Below are positions 26,201-35,359 of a DNA stretch of 64,000 nt, piece by piece. Below the pieces are notes generated by a model that did not search any database, had not been told where the DNA came from, and saw nothing but the letters and a program-made list of their open reading frames with translations. Numbering within the stretch: the first letter of the stretch is position 1; every line of letters begins with the position of its first letter. A program made the translations under genes and the position numbers. The stretch comes from Amaricoccus sp048594665. Lineage in GTDB: Bacteria; Pseudomonadota; Alphaproteobacteria; Rhodobacterales; Rhodobacteraceae. The stretch is taken from positions 124,001-188,000 of the forward strand of contig JBMDWT010000063.1 in assembly GCA_048594665.1 (NCBI GenBank), given 5' to 3'.

Positions 26201-29173
26201 GGGCTCGTCGCCCGCGACATCGCCAAGCTGGTCGATGTCGGTCACATCCCCCAACTGCCCATCGCCGACCTTGTAGATGCCATTGCCGAGATTGACCGCC
26301 TCCTGTCCGATCCCGAGCCCGCTCGACAGGCTCGATGCCAGGGTGCCGGCCGTATTGGCGGCCGCGCCCCCCGCCGTGGCACCGCCCTTGCCGCCGCGCC
26401 CGCCGCCGCCGCCGATGCTCTGGGCGGTCAGGCCGGCCGCGTCGGTACCGAGCGTCAGGATGCCGCCGAAATTGTCCACCTGGACCTCCGCGCCATCCCC
26501 GCCCGCGCCGCCCGAGCCGCCGACCCCGACCGCGACCGAGAGATCGCCGCCCTACGCCGTGCCCACGCCGCCGCCCGCCAGTCCGCCGCCGCCGCCGACG
26601 CTCTGACCGAGGATGCCATCCGCGCCATCGCCCGTCGTGGCGATCCCGCCCTGGTTTGCGATCGTCACGATATTGGCGGTGCCGCCGGTTCCGCCCGTGC
26701 CGCCGACCCCGATGGAGGCGGCGAAGCTCAATGTCTCGCCCGCCACCGACTTGGCCGAGGCATCGCCGCCGCTGCCCGCGCCCCCCCCGCCGCCGATGCT
26801 CTGGCCGAGAATGCCGATCGAGGATTCGCCCAAGGTAAAGAGCAGCCCCGAATTGCTCAGATTGGCCTGTCCGCCCGTCCCCCCGGTTCCGCCCGATCCG
26901 CCGACCGCCACATCGATCGAGAGGTTCAGCTCACCCGCCCCCATCGCCGTCCCGCCCGCGCTCGAATCGCCGCCCGCGCCGCCGCCGCCGCCGATGCTCT
27001 GCGCCATCAGCGCCGCCGACCCATGCCCCGCCGTCGCCGTGAAGCCCTCATTGTCGATGGTGACGGTCCCCCCGGTATTGCCCGACCCGCCCTTGCCACC
27101 GACCGAGACCGAGAGATCGATCGCCGGGATCTCGGGATCGGGCGACAGGGCGAGCGTGGTTGCCACCGCCGCGCCGCCATGGCCACCGCCGCCTCCGATG
27201 CTCTGGGACCGCAGGCCGGGCGCGTCGGGCCCGGAGGTCGTCACCTGCTCGCCGTTGGTGATGCTCGCCGAGCCCGCCGGACCGCCGCCGCCGCCCCGCC
27301 CGCCGACGCTGACCGCGATCGGCAGGATATTGAGCGAGAAGCTCGCCCCCGATCCGCCCTTGCCGCCGCCGCCGCCGATGCTCTGGGCCTCGATGCCGGT
27401 CGCGTGGTCGCCAAAGGTCGCCACCAGCGCGCCGTTCTGGATAGCGAGATTGCCGCCCGCGCCGCCGCCCTCCGCGTCGCCCCCGATCGCGAGTTCGAGA
27501 ATTCCGGTGCCGTCCGCCGTCGCATTGCCCCCGGAGCCGCCCGCGCCGCCGATGCTCTGCAGCAGCACCCCGGCCCCGCCCCTGGTGCTGGTCGAGGCAT
27601 AGACGCCGCTCGTGAGGTTCATCGTGACCGTGCCGCCATCGCCGCCGAGCCCGCCATTGCCGCCGATCGCAACCCCGGCGCCGACCCCGACCGACACCGA
27701 CAGCGCATTGCCGCCCGATCCCCCGCCACCGCCGACGCTCTGGCCGAGCAGGGCGATCGATCCCGGTCCGCTCACCGTCACCGCGCCGCCCGTCCCCGCG
27801 AGCGACACCGCCCCGCCATCGCCCCCCGCGAGACCGGCGCCGCCACTGGCAAAGATGCCGGAGGCCGCGTTGCCGTCACCGCCGACCCCGCCCACACTCT
27901 GGACCAGCGCGCCATGCACGAACGGGCCGCTGGTGCTCAGGGCGCCGGAAATCGTCGCGCTCGCCGATCCACCCGCGCCGCCAAAGCCGCCGCCCCCCGC
28001 GTCGCCGACGATGGCCCCGGCCGTCCCCCCCTTGCCACCCTTGCCGCCATTGGCCTGAACCAGCAGCGCCGCGTCCCCCTCGTCCGTGCCCGATTGCGAG
28101 GTGATCTCGGCCCCCGGGGCGATCGTGGCACTCGCGCCGCCGCCGGTGCCCCCGGTGCCGCCCGATCCGCCCTGGGCCGATCCAAAGGCCACCGCCGTCG
28201 CCCCGGCGCCGCCATCGCCGCCGTTGGCCACCGCCATCAGCGTGGTCCCACTCCGCGAGGTCCCGGCCCCCGCCCCCGTCACGCTCGCACCACCCCCCGC
28301 GCCGCCCGCGCCGCCGTCGCCCCCCGTGGTCGCCGCCGTGAACCCGCCCGAGCCGCCATCGCCACCGGCGCCGCCCTGCGCCGTGGCCACCGCCGCGGCC
28401 CCCCCGGTCACGACCGACCCCGAAATCGTCGCCGCCGCCGAACCGCCCGTCGCCCCGGCCCCGCCATCCCCGCCATTCGCCGCGCCAAATCCGCCACCAC
28501 CGGGCCCGCCAGCGCCGCCAGCGCCGCCCTCCGCCTCGACCGCGAGGCCGATATCGACGGTGCTCACCGTTCCGGAGACCGTGGCCGTGGCCGATCCGCC
28601 CGCGCCGCCCGTCCCGCCCGTCCCACCCTGGGTGCCGCCGACGCCCCCGGGCGAATTGCCGCCCGCGCCGCCCGCCCCGCCGCTCGATTGCACGGAGAAC
28701 CCATCCGTGACCGTGCCCTCGACCGTGCCGCCGAACGTCAGGGTCACGGTCGCCGCGCCGCCCCCCACGCCGCCCGTGCCGCCGCGCAGCTTGCCAAACA
28801 GATCGGTTCCGCTCGGTCCCCCCGCGCCGCCGTCGCCGCCGAGGCTGGCGGCCGAAACGGCGAAGTCCGGGTCCCCCTGCGAGATATCGGCGGAGGTCAA
28901 ACTCACGGTGACACCGCCGCCCGGTTGCCCGATATTCCCGGGCTTCCCCGACTTGTCGACGCTCCCGCCCGCGCCGCCGCATCCATCGAGGCCGACGCTC
29001 ACGGCCTCCACCGGCTGTTGCTGGTTCGTCGCGGTCACGGTCGCGGGGGTCGCGGGCGAGGGCGCACCGCTGCTCGAACATTGCGCCCAGACTCCGGTCG
29101 GCAGAACGACCAGACCGCCCAGCCATCCCGCCATCACCAGACCGCGCCTCGTCGAGAGGGTATTTCGCACCAT
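23246..29173 (-). pseudogene. Giant glycine-rich autotransporter adhesin, interrupted by an in-frame TAG
   Basis: One continuous minus-strand frame of about 1975 codons, broken only by TAG at 26554-26552 (near codon 874). Upstream: signal peptide (LVMAGWLGGLVVLPTGVWA) and a long Gly/Ala passenger with at least a dozen units of the type AQSIGGGGGxGG. Downstream the passenger continues and ends in a beta-barrel translocator of about 280 residues, from QRFARAVFSCPAF to the terminal LARLSWSF, whose last residue is aromatic as in type V secretion. Start: ATG at 29173, nine bases after AAGGAG; an ATG at 29179 is also possible. If the TAG is real, only a barrel-less fragment is secreted unless the stop is read through. 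The frame stays open for over 1000 codons after it, arguing for a recent mutation, sequencing error or recoding. Confidence 0.8.
25100..27900. repeat. DNA-level repeats inside the autotransporter passenger
   Basis: On the plus strand the block CCGCCGCCGATGCTCTGGGC or a close variant recurs every 170-200 bases, e.g. near 25115, 25285, 25450, 25660, 26410, 26800, 26990, 27190, 27370 and 27550, with GACGCTCTG variants near 26035, 26595 and 27735. It encodes the protein core AQSIGGGGG. Repetition is conserved at nucleotide level, so copy number could change by slippage or recombination and assembly here is error-prone. Confidence 0.75.
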
Positions 29174-29290
29174 GACCATCGGCTCCTTGCACGGGATCGA
29201 TCCCTTGCAAGGACGAGAAAGCCCTCCGCCACGGATCCCGGAAGCAAAGCCTATCGGATTGCATACAACGGTCAAGCGGGACCGAGGCGC

Positions 29291-30091
29291 TCAGGCCCGG
29301 CTGTCGGACCAGTTCAGCAGCATCTCCCGCACGTCCCCCGACTGGAACGGCTTGCCCAGGAACGGCAGGCCCGCGAAGCTCGGCGGCAGGGTCTCGGCCA
29401 GGTGACCCGATACCACCACCACCCAGGCCTCCCGCATGTCCGACAACAAGACGTCGGAACATTCCCGCCCGAGCGACACATCGAGCAGCACGATATCGAA
29501 CCGCGGCCCGGCCAGGGCCTCGCGCGCTTCCTCGACGCTGGTCGCGACGACCACCTCGCCGGACCCTTCCGTGACGAGAATATCCGCGAGATCCATGGCT
29601 ATGAGGGGACTGTCCTCCACCACCAGAACGCGGGGCCGGGTCTGATCGAACGTAACGTAAGCCATGGGAATAAAGGTATGCCCCTGCATCATATCCTGGG
29701 AATTGCGCGCCTGCTCCGGGATGGCCGGGCGCGCCTGCCACTCCAGCCGCAATCCGTCACTGACGAAATGCCAGCCCAGCACGACGGACTGGCCCCGCGC
29801 CGGACAGGCGAGCGTGCTCACGAGCCGCCGCGCAAACCGTCGCGCCTCGGGCGTCAAATTCACTTCCGGACCCGAAATCTCCAGATCCAGCTCCATATCC
29901 GCCGCCGCCCGCCGCAGCAACCGGCTCAGGGACGCGGGGTGAAGATTGCCGCGCATCCTCGCCCCCATCGCCGCCCTGTCGAGGGGATGGCTGAGATCCG
30001 GCCGGGTCATCAGGTCAAACAAACTCTCGCGCCGGAACTTCGGTGCAAAATCCGGTGACGGGACCGGCAAAATCTTCCACAGATGTGTCAT
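29291..30091 (-). CDS. Response-regulator-like protein with unusual N-terminal domain
   Basis: About 266 residues. The C-terminal 120 form a receiver domain: PRVLVVEDSPLIAMDLADIL with the acidic pocket, phospho-acceptor Asp in FDIVLLDVSLG, the Ser/Thr switch in VVVVSGH, and Lys in FLGKPFQS. The N-terminal half (RAAADMELDLEISGPEVNL, then RGQSVVLGWHFVSDGLRLEW) matches no family that I recognise and could be a degenerate HATPase/DHp-like module without a clear phospho-His. No DNA-binding domain is visible. The ATG at 30091 is preferred over 30163, which has no ribosome site. It lies 117 bases upstream of, and co-directional with, the autotransporter gene. Confidence 0.75.
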   Translation of the reverse strand: MTHLWKILPVPSPDFAPKFRRESLFDLMTRPDLSHPLDRAAMGARMRGNLHPASLSRLLRRAAADMELDLEISGPEVNLTPEARRFARRLVSTLACPARGQSVVLGWHFVSDGLRLEWQARPAIPEQARNSQDMMQGHTFIPMAYVTFDQTRPRVLVVEDSPLIAMDLADILVTEGSGEVVVATSVEEAREALAGPRFDIVLLDVSLGRECSDVLLSDMREAWVVVVSGHLAETLPPSFAGLPFLGKPFQSGDVREMLLNWSDSRA

Positions 30092-30200
30092 TCGTGTCTG
30101 CGCCTCGGTAATCCAGAGGTCCAGCCTCGAGGGCACATTGGATTGGACCGGCGCTGATCGCATTAATCTGTGACATACACGGATAAGGAAAAGTTAACAG

Positions 30201-30929
30201 ATGACCACCGACTGCCGAAACTGCCCGCTCCGTGGACGCAAGGTATTCGACAAGATGTCCCCCGCCGAACTGGAATTCATGCGGGGGTTCAAGTCGGGCG
30301 AGCTGGTGATCGAGCCCCATACGACCTTCCTGCTCCAGGGATCGACCAGCCCGCAGCTCTTCACCGCGCTCGACGGCTGGGGGCTGCGCTACAAGCTGCT
30401 CGCCGATGGCAAGCGGCAGGTGATCAATTTCGTGATGCCCGGCGATCTGGTCGGCCTTCAGGCCGGGCTGCTCGGGGAAATGCAGCATTGCGTGGAATCG
30501 GTGACGCGGATGACCCTCTGCGTCTTCAACCGCGCCGATCTGTGGAAACTCTTCAAGACCATGCCGGAACGGGCCTATGACCTGACCTGGCTCGCGGCGC
30601 GCGAGGAGCATTTCCTCGGCGACCTTTTGACCACGATCGGCCAGAGCACCGGGCTGGAGCGGGTATCCTGGGGTCTTCTGACCTATTTCCGGCGGGCGGC
30701 GATGCTCGAGATGTCGGGCTCGGCCTCCGTCCCGATGCCCTATCGGCAGCGGGATCTGGCGGATGCCTTCGGCCTGTCGCTGGTTCACACCAACAAGACC
30801 CTGCGTCGGCTGCGCGACAAGAACCTGATCGACATTTCGCACGACATCCTGACGATCCCCGACCTTCCCGCCCTTCAGGCGCTGGCCAACATGGAAGCCC
30901 CGCCCGAGAGCCGCCGGCCGCTGATTTGA
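30201..30929 (+). CDS. Crp/Fnr-family transcriptional regulator
   Basis: A 242-residue regulator: N-terminal cyclic-nucleotide-binding-like barrel (VIEPHTTFLLQG, VINFVMPGDLVGLQAGLLG) and C-terminal HTH (YRQRDLADAFGLSLVHTNKTLRRLRDKNL read in two parts). The N-terminus begins TTDCRNCPLRG, a CxxC pair seen in some Fnr/FixK relatives; two further Cys occur, but no classical four-Cys Fnr cluster is obvious, so Fe-S sensing is uncertain. AAGGAAA precedes the ATG. It is divergent from the receiver-domain gene across about 110 bases. Confidence 0.9.
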   Translation: MTTDCRNCPLRGRKVFDKMSPAELEFMRGFKSGELVIEPHTTFLLQGSTSPQLFTALDGWGLRYKLLADGKRQVINFVMPGDLVGLQAGLLGEMQHCVESVTRMTLCVFNRADLWKLFKTMPERAYDLTWLAAREEHFLGDLLTTIGQSTGLERVSWGLLTYFRRAAMLEMSGSASVPMPYRQRDLADAFGLSLVHTNKTLRRLRDKNLIDISHDILTIPDLPALQALANMEAPPESRRPLI

Positions 30930-31057
30930 CGAAGGGCCTTCCGATTTGACGGCGGGTCTTCGGGAACCATGCGCGGGCAAACGCGTTATCAGGGAGCAAG
31001 CGATTTAGACGGTCACGCCCGGGACGGAGCGGAGGCCGGTTCATCAAGAGGGTGGCA

Positions 31058-31132
31058 ATGAACAACGTCATTTATCTCGTCGGCTTGGTGGTCGTCGTTC
31101 TGGCTGTCTTGTCCTTCGTCGGCATTGCCTGA
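31058..31132 (+). CDS. 24-residue single-span membrane miniprotein
   Basis: ATG with GAGGG seven bases upstream opens a 24-codon frame: MNNVIYLVGLVV, then VVVLAVLSFVGIA and TGA. Nearly the whole peptide is one membrane helix with a short polar N-terminus. Similar very small hydrophobic proteins starting MNxVIYxVGLVVVV occur in alphaproteobacteria, from memory. It lies about 130 bases upstream of the DUF883 membrane-anchored gene on the same strand. The function is unknown. Confidence 0.6.
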   Translation: MNNVIYLVGLVVVVLAVLSFVGIA

Positions 31133-31181
31133 CGAGGGGATTTCGTCGGCACTGCCAGCATTGCCCGACGAGGGAATATCG
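31122..31181. repeat. Two 24-base imperfect direct repeats after the miniprotein
   Basis: The block GCATTGCCTGACGAGGGG plus ATTTCG (31122-31145) recurs with three changes at 31158-31181, a 36-base period. The first copy contains the miniprotein stop codon. The repeats may be a recent local duplication; no function is evident. Confidence 0.5.
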
Positions 31182-31262
31182 AATTGGGACTGGATCGGAT
31201 GATCCAGGGCCGCGTTGAAACCGGATTCTGCGATCCGGCAACCGTCACAGAAAGGTACTGAC

Positions 31263-31568
31263 ATGGATATTGGCAACGATCCGATCCGCGAGCCGGACCC
31301 GATCGATATCGACCGGGAGAGCAGCGATGTGCGCGACGATCTGAAGGCGCTGCGCGCCGATCTCGAAGCGCTGGCCGAGGATGTGGCGGCGCTGGGTCGC
31401 ACCGGCATCCGTCAGGTCCGCGCGGGTGCGCGCGACATGGCGCGCGCGGGCGAGGAAGCAGTGAACGACCTCGACGAAAGCCTGTCGCAAAAGGTCCGCG
31501 AGCGCCCGATCCAGTCGATCGCCGTGGCCTTCCTGACCGGCTACATCGTTTCGGCGATCGTCCGCTAG
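31263..31568 (+). CDS. DUF883 (YqjD/ElaB-like) membrane-anchored protein
   Basis: A 101-residue protein: an N-terminal acidic, heptad-like helix (DDLKALRADLEALAEDVAAL) and a C-terminal hydrophobic segment (QSIAVAFLTGYIVSAIV), the layout of the DUF883 family. E. coli relatives YqjD and ElaB are tail-anchored inner-membrane proteins that associate with ribosomes in stationary phase; whether this one does is unknown. The ATG at 31263 has AGAAAGG eight bases upstream. Confidence 0.85.
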   Translation: MDIGNDPIREPDPIDIDRESSDVRDDLKALRADLEALAEDVAALGRTGIRQVRAGARDMARAGEEAVNDLDESLSQKVRERPIQSIAVAFLTGYIVSAIVR

Positions 31569-32159
31569 GGTGATTTTCCGTCCGACGCATTCGCTTCAAA
31601 CCGGGCGGACAGAGCGGCGGATGTGAGCCGATGCGAACCTAAACCGCTCCACGACGGCTTTCCAGCCGAGCCCCGCGCGGGCCGTATCGCGCGGATATGT
31701 CCTTGAACGGCAAGGGGTCCGTGCTGGCCGACATCATGGCGGATCCCTTTCCGGGCAGATGATCTTTTGATCTTTCCCGCCGATTTTGAAATCGAGCGCG
31801 GCTTTCGATCCGGCACAGCCAGACCGGAAGCCGCTTCTGAACTCCCAGAGGTGTCCCAAACTGGAGCGGCGCCCTTCGTTCGCCGCTCCCTTTTTTTCAG
31901 CCAGCACAGTTTTTCGAGATTTGCCCCGCGGGGCCTGCCATTCTGGCCCGAACGGCGATCAGAGCTTCGAATACCTTCGAAACCGCGGCTTCGCCGCTCC
32001 TGAATCGGCCTGCTCCGGAACCAAGCGAAGCCTTTTCGCTCCCGAGACCCCGAGGATGATCCGGCACCCGGAAAACCACTTCGCGGCCAGCGAGGGGTGA
32101 GGGCATCCTTGCGTCAAAAGAGGCCTGAGGAACGGGTCAGCCCACGATCCTCCGAGGCT
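31569..32159. other. Intergenic region without a supported gene
   Basis: About 590 bases between the DUF883 gene and the convergent gyrB end. Only short weakly supported frames are seen, for example 22 codons from ATG at 31697. GC content varies along it. I see no RNA gene, clear terminator or repeat. Confidence 0.5.
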
Positions 32160-34577
32160 TCAGAAGTCGAGATTGACAACGTTGAGCGCGTTGCTCTGGA
32201 TGAAATCGCGGCGGGGTTCCACCTCGTCGCCCATCAGCTTGGTGAAGATCTCGTCCGCCTCCTCGCGATGCTCGATCTTCACCTGCAACAGCGTCCGGGC
32301 CTCCGGATCGAGCGTGGTTTCCCACAATTGCTCCGGATTCATCTCGCCCAGACCCTTGTAGCGTTGCAGCGTCAACCCCTTCTCGCCCTCGCGCATCACC
32401 GCGTCGAGCAGGTCGGAGGGCGCGAAGATCGCCTGCTCCCGCTCCTTGCGCACCAGCGCCGCCGGGGCCGAATAGACCTCCTGCAGCGCGGCCGTCAGGC
32501 CCGCGAGCCTGCGCGCCTCCGCCGAGCGCAGGGCGCCGCCATCGAGCACCCGCGCCTCCTCGACGCCGCGCAGGGACCGCCAGAGCCTGAGCCCGCCGTC
32601 CTGGGTCGGCCGCCCCTGCCAGCCACGTTCGTACTCCGCCGCGATCATGTCGAGCCGCGCCGCCACCTTGTCCGCCGTGCCTTGCGGATCATCGTCGAGC
32701 ACGCCCTTGACCAGCGCCCCCGCGATCGCCGCCTGCTCCAGCACATGCCGCGAATAATGCGTGGGAAAGGCGTTCAGCGTCGCCTTCACCACCCGCGCCT
32801 CCTCGACCACCCGCGCGAGATCGGCCCCCGCCAGCACCGACCCGTCCCCGAGCCGCAGAGCGGCGCCCTCCACGCCCTGCTCGATCAGATAGGTATCCAA
32901 CGCCGCCTGATCCTTGAGATAGACCTCCGACCGCCCGCGCGCGACCTTGAAGAGCGGCGGCTGCGCGATAGAGAGATGCCCCGCCGTGATCAATTCCTCC
33001 ATCTGCCGGAAGAAGAAGGTCAGGAGCAGCGTCCGGATATGCGCGCCATCCACATCCGCGTCGGTCATGATGATGATCTTGTGATAGCGCAGCTTCCCGA
33101 GATTGAACTCGTCCCGCCCGATCCCCGTCCCGAGCGCGGTGATCAACGTCCCGATGGAATCGCTCGCCAGCATCCGGTCGAACCGCGCCCGCTCGATGTT
33201 CAGGATCTTGCCCCGCAGAGGCAACACCGCCTGGTTCTGACGGCTGCGCCCCTGCTTGGCCGACCCGCCCGCGCTGTCACCCTCGACGATGAACAACTCC
33301 GCCTTGGCCGGGTCCTTCTCCTGGCAATCGGCCAGTTTCCCCGGCAGGTTCGCCACATCCATCGCCGTCTTGCGCCGCGTCAGGTCGCGGGCCTTGCGCG
33401 CCGCCTCCCGCGCCACGGCGGCCTCGACGATCTTGGCGATCACCGCCTTGGCATCGCCCGGATTCTCCTCGAACCATTCGGCCAGCTTCTCGCTCAGCAA
33501 CCCCTCGACGGCGGGCCGCACCTCTGAGCTGACCAGCTTATCCTTGGTCTGGCTGGAAAACTTCGGATCGGGCACCTTGACGGACAACACGCAGGTCAAT
33601 CCCTCGCGCGCATCGTCCCCGGTCAGCGCCACCTTCTCCTTCTTCGCGATCCCCGAAGACACCGCGTAATTGTTGATGGTGCGCGTAAGCGCCCCGCGGA
33701 AGGCCGCCAGATGCGTCCCCCCGTCCCGCTGCGGAATGTTGTTGGTGAAGGGCAGGACATTCTCGTGATAGCTGTCGTTCCACCAGAGCGCCGCCTGGAT
33801 GCCGATCCCGTCCCGCTCGCCCTCGACATAGATCGGCGTCTTGATCAGAGCGGTCTTCGAGCGGTCGAGATAGCGCACGAATTCCCGCACCCCGCCCTCG
33901 TAGAACAGCTCGACCTCCTGCACCTCGGCATGCCGCTCGTCGCGCAGCGAAATCCGCACCCCGGAATTCAGGAACGCCAGTTCCCGCAACCGATGCTCCA
34001 GGGTCGCGAACACATAATCGAGGTTGGAGAAGGTGGTGGTGGAGGCGAGGAACCGCACCTCGGTCCCCTTGCGCCCCTCGGACGGCCCGACGCGGCGCAA
34101 ACTCTCGACGGTATCGCCGCGCTCGAAGCGGGCGACATGCTCATAGCCCTCGCGCCAGATCCTGAGCTCCAGCCAGTCGCTGAGCGCATTGACCACCGAC
34201 ACGCCGACGCCATGCAGACCGCCGGAAACCTTGTAGCTGTTCTGGTCGAATTTGCCGCCCGCGTGCAGCTGGGTCATGATGACCTCGGCGGCGGAGACGC
34301 CCTCGCCCTCGTGGATGCCGACGGGGATTCCGCGGCCATTGTCGAACACGCTGACGGAATTGTCGGCATGCAGGATGACGCGCACGATATCGGCATGTCC
34401 GGCCAGCGCCTCGTCGATGCCGTTATCGACGACCTCATAGACCATGTGATGGAGGCCGGACCCATCGTCGGTATCCCCGATATACATGCCCGGCCGTTTG
34501 CGCACGGCTTCCAGGCCCTTGAGAACCTTGATGGAATCGGCGCCATACTCTTCGGGAACGCGAAGCGGGTCAGACAT
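32160..34577 (-). CDS. gyrB: DNA gyrase subunit B
   Basis: An 805-residue type II topoisomerase subunit that, with GyrA, introduces negative supercoils using ATP. The ATPase domain starts SIKVLKGLEAVRKRPGMYIG with DNGRGIPVGIHEGEG; the TOPRIM domain has FIVEGDSAGGSAKQGR and PLRGKILN; the tail is YKGLGEMNPEQLWETT. Length is normal. The ATG at 34577 begins MSDPLRVPEEYGADS. It belongs to the replication cluster with recF and dnaN, but about 2.2 kb of other genes lies between it and recF. Confidence 0.98.
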   Translation of the reverse strand: MSDPLRVPEEYGADSIKVLKGLEAVRKRPGMYIGDTDDGSGLHHMVYEVVDNGIDEALAGHADIVRVILHADNSVSVFDNGRGIPVGIHEGEGVSAAEVIMTQLHAGGKFDQNSYKVSGGLHGVGVSVVNALSDWLELRIWREGYEHVARFERGDTVESLRRVGPSEGRKGTEVRFLASTTTFSNLDYVFATLEHRLRELAFLNSGVRISLRDERHAEVQEVELFYEGGVREFVRYLDRSKTALIKTPIYVEGERDGIGIQAALWWNDSYHENVLPFTNNIPQRDGGTHLAAFRGALTRTINNYAVSSGIAKKEKVALTGDDAREGLTCVLSVKVPDPKFSSQTKDKLVSSEVRPAVEGLLSEKLAEWFEENPGDAKAVIAKIVEAAVAREAARKARDLTRRKTAMDVANLPGKLADCQEKDPAKAELFIVEGDSAGGSAKQGRSRQNQAVLPLRGKILNIERARFDRMLASDSIGTLITALGTGIGRDEFNLGKLRYHKIIIMTDADVDGAHIRTLLLTFFFRQMEELITAGHLSIAQPPLFKVARGRSEVYLKDQAALDTYLIEQGVEGAALRLGDGSVLAGADLARVVEEARVVKATLNAFPTHYSRHVLEQAAIAGALVKGVLDDDPQGTADKVAARLDMIAAEYERGWQGRPTQDGGLRLWRSLRGVEEARVLDGGALRSAEARRLAGLTAALQEVYSAPAALVRKEREQAIFAPSDLLDAVMREGEKGLTLQRYKGLGEMNPEQLWETTLDPEARTLLQVKIEHREEADEIFTKLMGDEVEPRRDFIQSNALNVVNLDF

Positions 34578-34743
34578 GTTGTCAGGAGTCCTTGTCAATG
34601 GTGCGACACTCTATCCTCTACGGAGGAGATTGTCACGCCCCCTGACCCGGATCCCGTCAACCGATATCCCCATAATTTCAATCCTTTGAACCCCTCTCCA
34701 CCCGACCGGTGACAGAACCGCGCCCCCGCGGTATCCTTGACCC

Positions 34744-35301
34744 ATGAACACCCAACCCCGCCCCCGCTCCGCGACCTACCAGGACATCCTCGACGCGCCC
34801 CCGCACATGGTCGCCGAACTCGCCAACGGCCGCCTCCACCTCCACCCCCGCCCGGCGATGCGCCACGCCCGGGCGAGCTTCCGGATGGCGGGCCGCCTCG
34901 ACCGCCTGACCGACGATGGCGGCCCTTCCGGCTGGCACTTCGCGATGGAGCCCGAACTTCACCTCGGCCCGGACGTGCTCGTTCCTGACCTCGCAGGCTG
35001 GCGGCGGGAGCGCATGCCGGTCTATCCCGACACCGCCGCGACGGATCTCGCGCCTGACTGGGTCTGCGAAATCCTGAGCCCCGGCACCCGGCGTTTCGAC
35101 CTGACCGAAAAGCGCGAGCTTTATCGTTTGAACGCGGTCCCCCACCTCTGGCTCCTCGACCCCGAGGCCCGCACCCTGGAAACCTTCACCCTCACGGGTG
35201 GCTCCTGGACCCTCACCGCCGCCTTTCAGGACGGCGAAGACATCTGCGCCGCGCCGTTCGAGGCGCTGGTGTTTCCGCTGAATGCGCTTTGGCCGGATTG
35301 A
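34744..35301 (+). CDS. Uma2-family putative endonuclease (DUF820)
   Basis: A 185-residue protein of the Uma2 family with a PD-(D/E)xK-type core: YQDILDAPPHMVAELANGRL, FAMEPELHLGPDVLVPDLAGW (Glu and Asp of the fold) and VCEILSPGTRRFDLTEKR, ending LWLLDPEARTLETF. The activity of this family is not well established; it is common in variable regions. It is divergent from gyrB and starts a three-gene insertion between gyrB and recF. Confidence 0.85.
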   Translation: MNTQPRPRSATYQDILDAPPHMVAELANGRLHLHPRPAMRHARASFRMAGRLDRLTDDGGPSGWHFAMEPELHLGPDVLVPDLAGWRRERMPVYPDTAATDLAPDWVCEILSPGTRRFDLTEKRELYRLNAVPHLWLLDPEARTLETFTLTGGSWTLTAAFQDGEDICAAPFEALVFPLNALWPD

Positions 35302-35359
35302 ATCCGGAAACTATCTAACCTCAACTGGAAAATTTGTAATTTATAAGGGAGTTATAAAA

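Noticed and set aside
25100..27900. Evenly spaced repeats resembling a CRISPR array
   Set aside because: The repeats are within coding sequence, spaced by 170-200 bases and encode a periodic glycine-rich protein. No cas genes are present.
24974..30058. A 1694-codon open frame on the plus strand opposite the autotransporter
   Set aside because: It is antisense to the repeat passenger; the product is low-complexity Ala/Arg/Asp with no fold, caused by GC-rich codon bias. It also runs through the receiver-domain gene.
31565..31816. An 83-codon minus-strand frame after the DUF883 gene
   Set aside because: No ribosome site, basic low-complexity composition and no recognisable domain.
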